This document shows positions 1 through 5,277 of a DNA stretch of 5,277 bases, in pieces. The position numbers and the translations under genes were made by a program. Source of the DNA: Gordonia sp. (in: high G+C Gram-positive bacteria). Its GTDB lineage: Bacteria; Actinomycetota; Actinomycetes; Mycobacteriales; Mycobacteriaceae. Below the pieces are notes generated by a model. The model was given only the letters and a program-made list of their open reading frames with translations. It did no database searches and had not been told where the DNA came from. The DNA lies in the NCBI GenBank assembly GCA_030152405.1, contig JASLJL010000454.1, forward strand, positions 1 through 5,277. The letters are read 5' to 3'. Every line of letters begins with the position of its first letter. Positions within the stretch are counted from its first letter, which is position 1.

Positions 1-200
1 ACGAAGCCGGTCGGATGTACCGCCGAGCAGACGTCTCGTCGGATGCCCGCACCGAACGCCTCGTCGGTCCGCGCGCCGCCGCCCACCGCGTCCGCCGCCT
101 CGAGGACCAGCACGCGCCGACCGGCCGCCGCTAGGGTCGCCGCAGCCGTCAATCCGTTCGGCCCGGCCCCGACGACTACTGCATCGAACTCGTCACGCAC
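1..200 (-). CDS. FAD-dependent oxidoreductase, phytoene-desaturase-like (N-terminal part, runs off left edge)
   Basis: Seen: reading leftward from a GTG at 200-198, 66 codons are open to the window edge. The protein opens with a Rossmann dinucleotide-binding fold: GAGPNG at residues 11-16 (GxGxxG), then E34 at the end of the second strand, which in this family contacts the FAD ribose. VGGGART follows at residues 39-45, and [11 protein letters not shown] at 56-66. Known: the GxGxxG...E...GGxxRT series is typical of the COG1233 (phytoene dehydrogenase/carotenoid isomerase-like) flavoprotein family, usually around 450-550 residues, and actinobacterial members carry a similar CSAVHP stretch. Inferred: a cytoplasmic FAD enzyme of unknown substrate. 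The GTG is chosen because GGGAGAGGAG lies 6 nt upstream and the Rossmann strand starts five residues in. Carotenoid chemistry is not shown, since most actinobacterial paralogues are uncharacterised. It is divergent from the TPM gene. Confidence 0.85.
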   Translation of the reverse strand, partial: MRDEFDAVVVGAGPNGLTAAATLAAAGRRVLVLEAADAVGGGARTDEAFGAGIRRDVCSAVHPTGF

Positions 201-206
201 TCTTCA

Positions 207-216
207 CTCCTCTCCC
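207..216 (-). promoter_or_regulatory. Ribosome binding site of the FAD oxidoreductase
   Basis: Read on the minus strand, this is GGGAGAGGAG, ending 6 nt before the GTG at 200. It is the strongest Shine-Dalgarno sequence in the window and decides the GTG start. It also contrasts with the plus-strand units, which lack one. Confidence 0.7.
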
Positions 217-241
217 AGACGCATGCCTACGTCGCACCCAG

Positions 242-247
242 ACGATA
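242..247 (-). promoter_or_regulatory. Candidate -10 box for the leftward oxidoreductase gene
   Basis: On the minus strand this reads TATCGT, matching the actinobacterial TANNNT -10 pattern. Transcription would start near 235 and give a leader of about 35 nt that contains the Shine-Dalgarno sequence. No convincing -35 is visible; it would fall inside the start of the TPM gene. It shares two bases with the rightward -10 at 246-251, so only one polymerase could occupy the site at a time. Weak evidence: one hexamer. Confidence 0.3.
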
Positions 248-251
248 GATT
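246..251 (+). promoter_or_regulatory. Candidate -10 box (TAGATT) for the TPM gene, leaderless arrangement
   Basis: TAGATT fits TANNNT and ends 6 nt before the ATG at 258, so the predicted transcription start falls on or next to the A of the start codon. There is only a weak TTGGA and no proper Shine-Dalgarno sequence. No good -35 is visible. Leaderless mRNAs of this form are common in mycobacteria and relatives. Confidence 0.5.
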
Positions 252-257
252 GGAAAC

Positions 258-1937
258 ATGTCGTCCGCTTCTGCCCGGCGGCTGCTGGCACTCGTGTCAG
301 CGCCGGCCGTACTGTTCCTCGGCTCGTTGACCGCTGGATCGGCGCACGCAGAGGCGCCGTTTCACCTCCCCGCACAGGTAGTCGACCCCGCCGGAGTGCT
401 CGACAACGCTCAGCGCGCAGAGGTGGAGCAGCGCGTCGCCGAACTCGAGAGCGGTCAGGAGATCGCGTACTGGGTGGTCTACGTCAAGAACTTCGGCGGC
501 CTCACTCCCCAGGACTGGACGACGCAGACCATCGCGCACAGCGACTTCGGCACCCGCGACGTGGTGCTCGCGATCGCCACCGACGACCGCACGTCGTACT
601 TGGACGCGCCGTTCGAGATCGAGGGCGTCACCGACTCGGAGATCGCGGCGATCACCGCCGACGATCTGGAGCCGGCGGTGTCCAAGGGCGACTTCACCGG
701 TGCTGCGACCGCGGTCGGCGACGCGCTGAGCAACGCCGCCGAAGACGACTCGTCGCGCACCGGCGTCATCACGACCGCCGCCGTCGTCGCGGTTCTCGCC
801 GCAGTCGGTGTCGCGCTCTACATCCGTAAGCGGCGCGCGGGCGAAGCCGAAGCCGAGTCGCTGACGCTTGACGAACTCGGTCGCCAGCCGCTCGACGAAC
901 TCGATCCGTGGTCTCGCGAGGTCTTGACCGGCACCGATCGGGCCATCGGAGCCAGCTCCGATGAGCTCGCCCTGGCCGTCGACGAATTCGGCCCGACGCT
1001 GTCGCAGCCGTTCACCGACGCCGTGCTGGACGCCCGCGCGGCCCTCGCCGACGCGTTCACGCTCCGGCAGCGCATCGACGACGGACTCGTCACCGACCCG
1101 GAGGAACGCCGCACTCTCCTGGTGCGGATCATCACCACCTGCTCCGACGCCGACGCATCGCTCGACCGGCAGGTGGCGGCCTTCGACGCGATGCGGAATC
1201 TGCTCGCCGACGCGGACGCGCGCCTCGACGCGCTCGCAGCCCGGAACACCGCGCTCGCCGCGCGCCTCCCGCAGTCGCAGTCCCGGCTCGACGAGCTCGT
1301 CGCCGAGTACGGCGCAGACACGGCGCCGATCGCCGACAACGTCGAGCTCGCCCGCGAGCATCTCCAGTTCGCCGCGGACGCCACCGCTCAAGGGCGTGAC
1401 GCGTCCGGCAGCGGCTCGGTCGTGGGCGCCATCCGTTCGGCCGAGGGCGCACTCGACCAGGCCGCCAAGCTGCTCGACGCCGTCGACGGTGCCGACCCGA
1501 GCAGCCCGGACGACGTCGATCTGCCCGCCGTCGTCGACCGAGTGCAGGCGGCGACCGATTACGTCCAGACGCGCCGCGGTGTGGTCGGTTCAGTCGCCCG
1601 CACTCGATTGTCCGAGGCCCGCCGACTCGCCGACACGGCGGCCGATCTCGCCGAATCCGGCGCTCCGGGCAGCGCCGAGGCCGCCACCCGAGCGTCGCAG
1701 CTCGCCGATGAGGCGCTGCTCGCCGCCCGGAACGACGTCGCCGAGTGGTTCGACTCTCAGCGTGACTCCCCCGGCGACGGGTACGGCGATCTGGCACCGG
1801 TGCTCACCGGCATCCTCGTCGACACGGTGTGGAGCGAGGACGTCCATGCGGGCGGCTACAGCCACGACGGCCGCAGCCCGGCGTCGTACGGCGGCTCGTC
1901 CAGTTCGGGTCGCATCGGAGTCGGCGGGCGCATCTGA
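258..1937 (+). CDS. TPM-domain membrane protein with long helical cytoplasmic region (Rv2345-like)
   Basis: Seen: 559 residues. An N-terminal signal sequence (RR at 7-8, hydrophobic 9-28, AHA at 29-31 as probable cleavage site) precedes a TPM domain at about 40-160, which begins VVDPAGVLDNAQ and has the family's alternating helix/strand pattern. A single membrane helix follows at about 169-189, then basic IRKRR at 189-193. Residues 195-500 are rich in Ala, Asp, Leu, Glu and Arg and look alpha-helical or coiled-coil. The tail at 531-559 is Gly/Ser-rich and ends GRIGVGGRI. Known: this architecture matches actinobacterial TPM proteins such as Rv2345 of M. tuberculosis; TPM domains occur in thylakoid photosystem II repair proteins and bacterial envelope proteins. 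Inferred: the TPM domain lies outside the membrane and the helical part inside, with a role in envelope maintenance; no enzyme activity can be assigned. The ATG at 258 gives a complete signal peptide and sits 6 nt after a -10 box. The gene stands alone. Confidence 0.88.
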   Translation: MSSASARRLLALVSAPAVLFLGSLTAGSAHAEAPFHLPAQVVDPAGVLDNAQRAEVEQRVAELESGQEIAYWVVYVKNFGGLTPQDWTTQTIAHSDFGTRDVVLAIATDDRTSYLDAPFEIEGVTDSEIAAITADDLEPAVSKGDFTGAATAVGDALSNAAEDDSSRTGVITTAAVVAVLAAVGVALYIRKRRAGEAEAESLTLDELGRQPLDELDPWSREVLTGTDRAIGASSDELALAVDEFGPTLSQPFTDAVLDARAALADAFTLRQRIDDGLVTDPEERRTLLVRIITTCSDADASLDRQVAAFDAMRNLLADADARLDALAARNTALAARLPQSQSRLDELVAEYGADTAPIADNVELAREHLQFAADATAQGRDASGSGSVVGAIRSAEGALDQAAKLLDAVDGADPSSPDDVDLPAVVDRVQAATDYVQTRRGVVGSVARTRLSEARRLADTAADLAESGAPGSAEAATRASQLADEALLAARNDVAEWFDSQRDSPGDGYGDLAPVLTGILVDTVWSEDVHAGGYSHDGRSPASYGGSSSSGRIGVGGRI

Positions 1938-1958
1938 CCGCCTGAGTCCGCTGTCTGC

Positions 1959-1982
1959 AGCGTCACACGACGCTCCCCTTTT
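1959..1982 (+). terminator. Candidate intrinsic terminator after the TPM gene
   Basis: AGCGTC (1959-1964), loop ACAC and GACGCT (1969-1974) form a perfect 6-bp stem, followed by CCCC and then TTTT at 1979-1982. It starts 21 nt after the TPM stop and lies just before the marR promoter, where a terminator is expected. The stem is short and the T run does not follow it directly, so the call is moderate. A second hairpin, CGCTG/CAGCG at 1949-1962, overlaps it and would compete with it. Confidence 0.45.
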
Positions 1983-2015
1983 ACTTAGGTATTCGAAGTA
2001 TTAGACTCCCTAAGT
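1983..2015. promoter_or_regulatory. Inverted repeat around the marR promoter, candidate MarR operator
   Basis: ACTTAGG (1983-1989) and CCTAAGT (2009-2015) are a perfect 7-bp inverted repeat separated by 19 bp. The right arm ends at the base before the marR start codon. A shorter pair, TACTT (1982-1986) and AAGTA (1996-2000), lies within the same stretch. The repeat brackets the candidate -10 at 2002-2007, so a protein bound here would block transcription. MarR proteins commonly repress their own promoters through such palindromes, but known MarR half-sites are usually closer together, so which repeat is used is unclear. Confidence 0.4.
2002..2007 (+). promoter_or_regulatory. Candidate -10 box (TAGACT) for the marR-MFS operon
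   Basis: TAGACT fits TANNNT and ends 8 nt before the GTG at 2016, within a strikingly AT-rich island (24 of 35 bases are A/T at 1979-2013). The region before the GTG holds no Shine-Dalgarno sequence, so a leaderless or nearly leaderless transcript is likely. Only a poor -35 match (TTTTAC, 1979-1984) is present. Confidence 0.5.
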
Positions 2016-2462
2016 GTGGCTGAGAACATTCCCCCGGAACTCGCGAGCGATCTGCGCCATTCGGTGACGCGCCTCTATCTCGCCCTACGTCGGAACAGCC
2101 CCATCAATGAACTCAGCGCGGCACAGTCGTCCGCCCTGGCGACGCTCTTCGACCACGGGCCCATGCGCATGGGCGCGCTCGCCGACCGCGAATCGGTGCG
2201 GATGCCGACGGCGACCAGCCTCGTCGACGGTCTGACGCGCGACGGCCTGGCCGTGCGAGCGCCCGACCCCGACGACCGTCGTGCCGTGGTCATCGCGTTG
2301 ACCGATCACGGTCGCGCAGTGATCGAAGGCGTCCGCACACGCCGCGACGACGTCGTGACGACCGCGCTGGAGAACCTTTCCGCCGACCATCTCGCCGCCC
2401 TCGCCGCGGCCGCCCCGGCCCTGCAGGCCCTGCGCGCACGATTGGAGAATCATGACAGCTGA
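2016..2462 (+). CDS. MarR-family winged helix-turn-helix transcriptional regulator
   Basis: Seen: 148 residues, a normal length for the family. An N-terminal helical stretch (about 6-45) is followed by a helix-turn-helix at about 50-78, with ALADRESVRMPTATSLVDGL covering the first and recognition helices. The wing at 83-99 contains DPDDRR and ALTDHG, the MarR signature of a DxRDRR-like turn and LTxxG. C-terminal helices at about 100-145 should complete the dimer interface. Known: MarR proteins bind palindromic DNA as homodimers and usually repress adjacent genes until a small ligand or oxidant releases them. Inferred: this one controls itself and the MFS exporter it overlaps by 11 bp. There is no cysteine in the protein, so thiol-based redox sensing of the OhrR type is excluded and ligand binding is more likely. 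The GTG start lies 8 nt after a -10 box and gives the expected N-terminus. Confidence 0.92.
   Translation: MAENIPPELASDLRHSVTRLYLALRRNSPINELSAAQSSALATLFDHGPMRMGALADRESVRMPTATSLVDGLTRDGLAVRAPDPDDRRAVVIALTDHGRAVIEGVRTRRDDVVTTALENLSADHLAALAAAAPALQALRARLENHDS
2443..2447 (+). promoter_or_regulatory. Ribosome binding site of the MFS gene, inside marR
   Basis: TGGAG lies within the last codons of marR and ends 4 nt before the ATG at 2452. The spacing is a little short. With the 11-bp overlap (marR stop TGA at 2460-2462) it suggests translational coupling of exporter to regulator. Confidence 0.5.
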
Positions 2463-3690
2463 CAATCATTCGCTCACCGACGCATTCCGCGGTCAGCCGC
2501 GTACCGTGTGGGTGACGGCGTTCGCCGCGGTGATCGCGTTCATGGGAATCGGTCTCGTCGACCCGATCCTCAACGAGATCCGGATCGCACTGCACGCACC
2601 GGAAGAGAAGCTCACCCTCCTGTTCGGCGTCTACATGGGCGTCCAGGTGCTCGCCATGCTGCTCACGGGTTGGGCCGCATACAAATTCGGGCCGAAGAAA
2701 GTACTGAGCGCAGGCCTGTTCTGCATCGTCGTCGCCGCGGGCGTCTCTGCTCTCGCGAGCGACATCGACCAGCTCATCGCGCTCCGCGTCATCTGGGGCC
2801 TCGGCAACGCGTTGTTCATCGCCACGGCACTCGCCTTCATCGTCGGTCAGGCCCGCGGCGGACAGCACGGCGCGATCCTGCTGTACGAGGCCGCACTGGG
2901 TGCCGGACTCGCCGTCGGCCCGCTGCTCGGAGCCGTCCTCGGTGAATGGAGCTGGCGGGCGCCGTTCGCGGGCACCGCGATCCTGATGCTCATCGGCGCC
3001 GTGCTCTGTGCCGTGATGCTGCCGTCCGACGGCCCGTCCACCGACCGCCAACCCGTCAGCATCCTCGACCCGATCCGCGCACTGCGCAACCGTGTCCTGC
3101 TGATCAACTCGATCGGCTCGGCGTTCTACACCGGTGCACTGTTCACCGTGATCGCGTGGGCGCCGATCGCCATGGGTCTGCGCCCGATCTACGCGGGGAT
3201 GATCTTCTTCGGCTGGGGTCTTCTGACCGCACTCGCGGGCGTGTTCCTGGCGCCTGGTCTGGCCCGCGCAGTCGGCGACCGCATCGGCGTGATCGGTGCG
3301 ATCACCGCATACGCCGTGGTCATGGCGCTCGCCGCCATCGGCGTGCTCTCCGAGCAGGTGTGGCTCATCGGCTTCGCCGTCGTGATCTCCGGCATCCCGT
3401 CCGGCGTGCTGAACACCCTGTTCACCGGCGTCGCGATGTCGGCGACCGATGCCAGCACTCCGCGCTCGGTCGCGTCGGCCGGCTACAGCTTCCTCCGCTG
3501 GATGGGCGCCGCGGTGTCGGCGATCCTCGTCGCGTACCTCGCACAGTGGTTCGGCGGCGCCGCTCCGTTCTGGTTCGCCGCGGGCTACTGCGCCGTCGCC
3601 GTCGTCGCTCTGATCGCCGCGAGCGGCTCCCGACCCGCCGAGCACGACGTGCCCGACGACGCGGTCCTCGTCGGCGCCGAGGAGTTCTGA
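2452..3690 (+). CDS. MFS transporter, DHA1-type drug/metabolite exporter
   Basis: Seen: 412 residues with about 12 hydrophobic segments, the first at about 19-38. TM1 holds GIGLVDPIL (32-40), a TM1 pattern seen in multidrug exporters. The TM2-TM3 loop has GWAAYKFGPKKVL (73-85), the motif A position, but with Tyr77 where Asp is usual. TM4 carries R112 and G116 (motif B). TM5 carries GAGLAVGPLLG (150-160), the antiporter motif C. A loop with DGPSTDRQP (193-201) divides the two halves. The C-terminus is acidic and cytoplasmic. Known: motif C marks drug/proton antiporters of the major facilitator superfamily with 12 membrane helices. Inferred: proton-driven export of a toxic compound from the inner membrane, induced when the upstream MarR protein releases DNA. 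The substrate cannot be read from the sequence. The ATG start overlaps the marR end and has a nearby Shine-Dalgarno sequence. Confidence 0.92.
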   Translation: MTADNHSLTDAFRGQPRTVWVTAFAAVIAFMGIGLVDPILNEIRIALHAPEEKLTLLFGVYMGVQVLAMLLTGWAAYKFGPKKVLSAGLFCIVVAAGVSALASDIDQLIALRVIWGLGNALFIATALAFIVGQARGGQHGAILLYEAALGAGLAVGPLLGAVLGEWSWRAPFAGTAILMLIGAVLCAVMLPSDGPSTDRQPVSILDPIRALRNRVLLINSIGSAFYTGALFTVIAWAPIAMGLRPIYAGMIFFGWGLLTALAGVFLAPGLARAVGDRIGVIGAITAYAVVMALAAIGVLSEQVWLIGFAVVISGIPSGVLNTLFTGVAMSATDASTPRSVASAGYSFLRWMGAAVSAILVAYLAQWFGGAAPFWFAAGYCAVAVVALIAASGSRPAEHDVPDDAVLVGAEEF

Positions 3691-3704
3691 CCGGCTCCAT
3701 CCCC

Positions 3705-3729
3705 CGTCCCCGCTCCCCGAGCGGGGACG
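3705..3729 (+). terminator. GC-rich hairpin after the MFS gene, probable terminator without T tract
   Basis: CGTCCCCGCT (3705-3714) and AGCGGGGACG (3720-3729) form a perfect 10-bp stem with the 5-nt loop CCCCG, starting 14 nt after the MFS stop. Outer bases CCGGCTC (3691-3697) and GAGACCGG (3731-3738) could extend it with one bulge and an internal loop. No T run follows; terminators lacking a U tract are frequently proposed in actinobacteria. The stem ends 19 bp before the SDR -10 box, so it separates the operon from the SDR gene. Confidence 0.6.
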
Positions 3730-3748
3730 AGAGACCGGCCCACGCCAG

Positions 3749-3754
3749 TAGAGT
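3749..3754 (+). promoter_or_regulatory. Candidate -10 box (TAGAGT) for the SDR gene, leaderless arrangement
   Basis: TAGAGT fits TANNNT and ends 7 nt before the ATG at 3762, which would place the transcription start at the start codon. No Shine-Dalgarno sequence is present between the two. No clear -35 is seen; that position overlaps the end of the hairpin at 3705-3729. Confidence 0.5.
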
Positions 3755-3761
3755 CGGACAC

Positions 3762-4439
3762 ATGCCCACCGCACTGATCACCGGAGCCAGTCGCGGCGTG
3801 GGAGCGCAGATCGCGCGAGCCCTCGCCCCCACCCACGATCTGCTGCTCGGCGGCCGCGGGAGCGCCGAACTCGACTCTCTCGCACTGGAACTCGAGGGGG
3901 CGGCGACGTTTCCCATCGATCTCACCGATCACGACGCCCTGGAAGCCGCCACCGAGGCGATCACGTCGCTCGACGTCCTCGTGCACAGTGCAGGTGTCGC
4001 CAGCAGCCTGGAGACCGTCGCCGACACTCCCGCCGACGAGTGGCGGCAGCTCCTCGAGGTCAATCTGATCGCCGCCGCCGAGCTGACCCGTCTGGTGCTG
4101 CCCGCGCTGCGCGCCGCACGAGGCCACGTCGTGTTCCTGAACTCGGGCGCCGGGATGCGCGTCAACCCGGGTTGGACCCCGTACGCCGCCAGCAAGTTCG
4201 GCCTGAGGGCACTGGCCGACGGCCTTCGCCTGGAAGAGCCGTCGTTGCGCGTGACATCGATCTTCCCCGGCCGCATCGACACCGACATGCAGCGTGACAT
4301 CGTCGCCATCGAGGGATCCGACTACGACCCGTCGAAGTTCCTCAAGCCGGAGACCGTCGCAGCCGCCGTCGCGCAGGCCGTGGCGACGCCGTCGGACGCA
4401 CACCCCACCGACGTGGTGCTGCGGCCTACCGGTCGCTGA
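3762..4439 (+). CDS. Short-chain dehydrogenase/reductase (SDR) family oxidoreductase
   Basis: Seen: 225 residues. TGASRGVG at 7-14 is the TGxxxGxG cofactor site, with R11 and R32 (LLLGGR) favouring NADP(H). D53 (PIDLTD) follows the third strand. HSAG at 75-78 replaces the usual NNAG. The catalytic tetrad is intact: N101, S128 (FLNSGAG), Y141 and K145 (YAASK). PGRIDTDM at 169-176 is the usual PG turn leading to the substrate lid. Known: classical SDRs are cytosolic enzymes that interconvert alcohols and ketones, typically about 250 residues, so this is a compact member. Inferred: an active NADPH-dependent reductase; substrate unknown. A longer reading frame is open upstream from 2946, but that part lies out of frame over the MFS gene. 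The ATG at 3762 starts exactly at the first Rossmann strand and follows a -10 box. The gene's end overlaps the convergent condensation-domain gene by 14 bp. Confidence 0.92.
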   Translation: MPTALITGASRGVGAQIARALAPTHDLLLGGRGSAELDSLALELEGAATFPIDLTDHDALEAATEAITSLDVLVHSAGVASSLETVADTPADEWRQLLEVNLIAAAELTRLVLPALRAARGHVVFLNSGAGMRVNPGWTPYAASKFGLRALADGLRLEEPSLRVTSIFPGRIDTDMQRDIVAIEGSDYDPSKFLKPETVAAAVAQAVATPSDAHPTDVVLRPTGR

Positions 4440-5277
4440 ACCACTCGACGAGATCGTCGGCGAGGCCCATCACCTCGTCCGCGTCGAACAGCGCCGTCGC
4501 ATACAGCACCTCGACCCACCCGTCCCGGCCTTCCGTCGGCGCGATCACCGAAAAATGCAGGTCGCAGTGGGCGATGTCCATCGGGAGCGGTGTGATGAGC
4601 GCCCCGGATCCGGTCGCGAAGTCGTCGTCCATGGTCAGCATCACCTGGAACAGCGGGTGCCGGTCCAGAGTCAGTGGGCTCACCGCCGCGACGACGTCGC
4701 TGAACGCCGTCGCATCGTGCGCGAATGCAGCGTCCTCGGCCGAGCGCACGGCCTTCAGCGTCTGCTCCCACGAATCGCTCACCGGACACACGACGGCGAC
4801 GGTGTTCACGAACATGCCGACGACCCTCGCCCACCGGGAGTCGTCCCGTCCCGACGTGAGGGCACCGATCACGACGTCGGACTGGCCGGTCCTCCTCGCG
4901 ACGATCGACGCCAGCGCTGCCCGCAGTGCCGTCAACTCCGTCACCCGGCGATCCCTTGACGCCGAGGCGAGGTGTGTCCACTCCGTCGCATCGACCGGTC
5001 TCCGCACCCGCGCCCCGGACCGATCCCACGACGCCGGTCGTCTGCCCGGGCGGGCGAGATCGGTCGTCATCGACGCCGCAGGCGCGAAGTGCGCGACGTC
5101 GCGGTCGTGCATCTGTGCCGCTCGAGCGCGCGCCCGCCGGGCGTAGTCCCGGTAGTCCCCGCCGGCCTCGGACACGGCGCCGAGAAGTCCGTCGGCCATC
5201 AGCCGCAACGACACCCCGTCGACCGCCAGATGATGGAAGGCCAGACCCACCACAGTCGCGTCGTCGCTCGTGGCCAC
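4426..5277 (-). CDS. NRPS-type condensation domain, C-terminal part of the protein (5' end beyond right edge)
   Basis: Seen: 283 residues open to the window edge, ending in TAG at 4428-4426. HHLAVDG (15-21) is an intact HHxxxDG catalytic motif. It is followed by YRDYA (42-46), TGQSDVVIGALTSGRDD (130-146), GMFVNTVAV (154-162), HPLFQVML (207-214), AHCDLHFSV (236-244) and YATALFDADEV (259-269), in the order of NRPS condensation motifs C3 to C7. Known: these domains join an aminoacyl or acyl donor to an acceptor on a carrier protein; about 120-130 residues normally precede HHxxxDG. The GTG at 5277 is therefore not the real start; the residues after it already align with the strand before the motif. 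Inferred: either the last domain of a multidomain synthetase or a stand-alone condensation enzyme. The protein stops right after the domain, with no adenylation, carrier or thioesterase domain. PapA-like acyltransferases share HHxxxDG but fit the later motifs less well. Confidence 0.85.
   Translation of the reverse strand: MATSDDATVVGLAFHHLAVDGVSLRLMADGLLGAVSEAGGDYRDYARRARARAAQMHDRDVAHFAPAASMTTDLARPGRRPASWDRSGARVRRPVDATEWTHLASASRDRRVTELTALRAALASIVARRTGQSDVVIGALTSGRDDSRWARVVGMFVNTVAVVCPVSDSWEQTLKAVRSAEDAAFAHDATAFSDVVAAVSPLTLDRHPLFQVMLTMDDDFATGSGALITPLPMDIAHCDLHFSVIAPTEGRDGWVEVLYATALFDADEVMGLADDLVEWFSDR

Noticed and set aside
297..1391. A 364-codon open frame on the minus strand opposite the TPM gene
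   Set aside because: Arg/Gly/Val-rich low-complexity translation with no recognisable motif; the plus strand encodes a complete signal-peptide and TPM protein.
961..2004. A 347-codon plus-strand frame inside and beyond the TPM gene
   Set aside because: Ser/Arg/Pro/Thr-rich shadow of the TPM frame without motif or ribosome site.
2946..3761. Upstream in-frame extension of the SDR gene
   Set aside because: The extension overlaps the MFS gene in another frame and translates to Arg-rich sequence; the Rossmann strand starts directly at the ATG at 3762.
2290..3774. A 494-codon open frame on the minus strand opposite the MFS gene
   Set aside because: Its translation is Asp/Arg/Gly/Glu/His-rich with no domain and no hydrophobic core, as expected antisense to a GC3-biased gene. 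The plus-strand MFS frame has clear family motifs.
4446..4459. Perfect inverted repeat CGACGA-GA-TCGTCG just after the SDR stop, as a terminator
   Set aside because: The 2-nt loop forces a stem of only 5 bp, no T run follows, and it lies within coding sequence of the condensation domain (codons for ADDLVE), which explains it.
4322..5146. Open frames on both strands over the condensation gene (minus 4322-5029, plus 4574-5146)
   Set aside because: They overlap a frame with the full ordered series of condensation motifs and show only biased composition.
5275..5277. GTG at the right edge as the start of the condensation protein
   Set aside because: HHxxxDG would then lie only 15 residues from the N-terminus, whereas about 120-130 residues of domain normally precede it, and the residues after the GTG already look like the strand before the motif. 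The gene most likely continues beyond the window.

Overview
The window is high-GC DNA with strong G/C bias at third codon positions and mycobacterial-type features: a Rv2345-like TPM-domain membrane protein, a GTG start, and TANNNT -10 boxes sitting directly upstream of start codons. This suggests an actinobacterium, most plausibly of the Mycobacteriales (a Gordonia-, Rhodococcus-, Tsukamurella- or Mycobacterium-like organism). The sequence alone does not fix the genus.

Layout from left to right. (1) Positions 1-200, minus strand: the N-terminus of an FAD-dependent oxidoreductase of the phytoene-desaturase type, leaving the window on the left. (2) A 57-bp divergent promoter region. (3) Positions 258-1937, plus: a secreted or membrane-anchored TPM-domain protein with a long predicted helical cytoplasmic part and a Gly/Ser-rich tail. 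(4) A short, AT-rich intergenic region with a candidate terminator, a promoter and an inverted repeat that could be an operator. (5) Positions 2016-2462 and 2452-3690, plus: a MarR-family regulator overlapping an MFS exporter by 11 bp, a classic self-regulated efflux operon. (6) A strong GC hairpin. (7) Positions 3762-4439, plus: a short-chain dehydrogenase/reductase. (8) Positions 4426-5277, minus: the C-terminal two thirds of a condensation domain of nonribosomal peptide synthetase type, ending the protein, convergent with the SDR and overlapping it by 14 bp. Its 5' part lies beyond the right edge.

Only the marR-MFS pair is a clear functional unit: the regulator probably represses its own promoter and the exporter, with release by an unknown ligand. 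The TPM protein, the SDR and the two edge genes look like independent transcription units. The most notable shared signal is a TAGANT hexamer 6-8 nt upstream of the start codons of all three plus-strand units (TPM, marR, SDR), none of which has a good Shine-Dalgarno sequence. This points to leaderless transcripts. I found no mobile element, CRISPR array, RNA gene or clearly new system. The window reads as ordinary chromosome with a few regulatory details worth checking.
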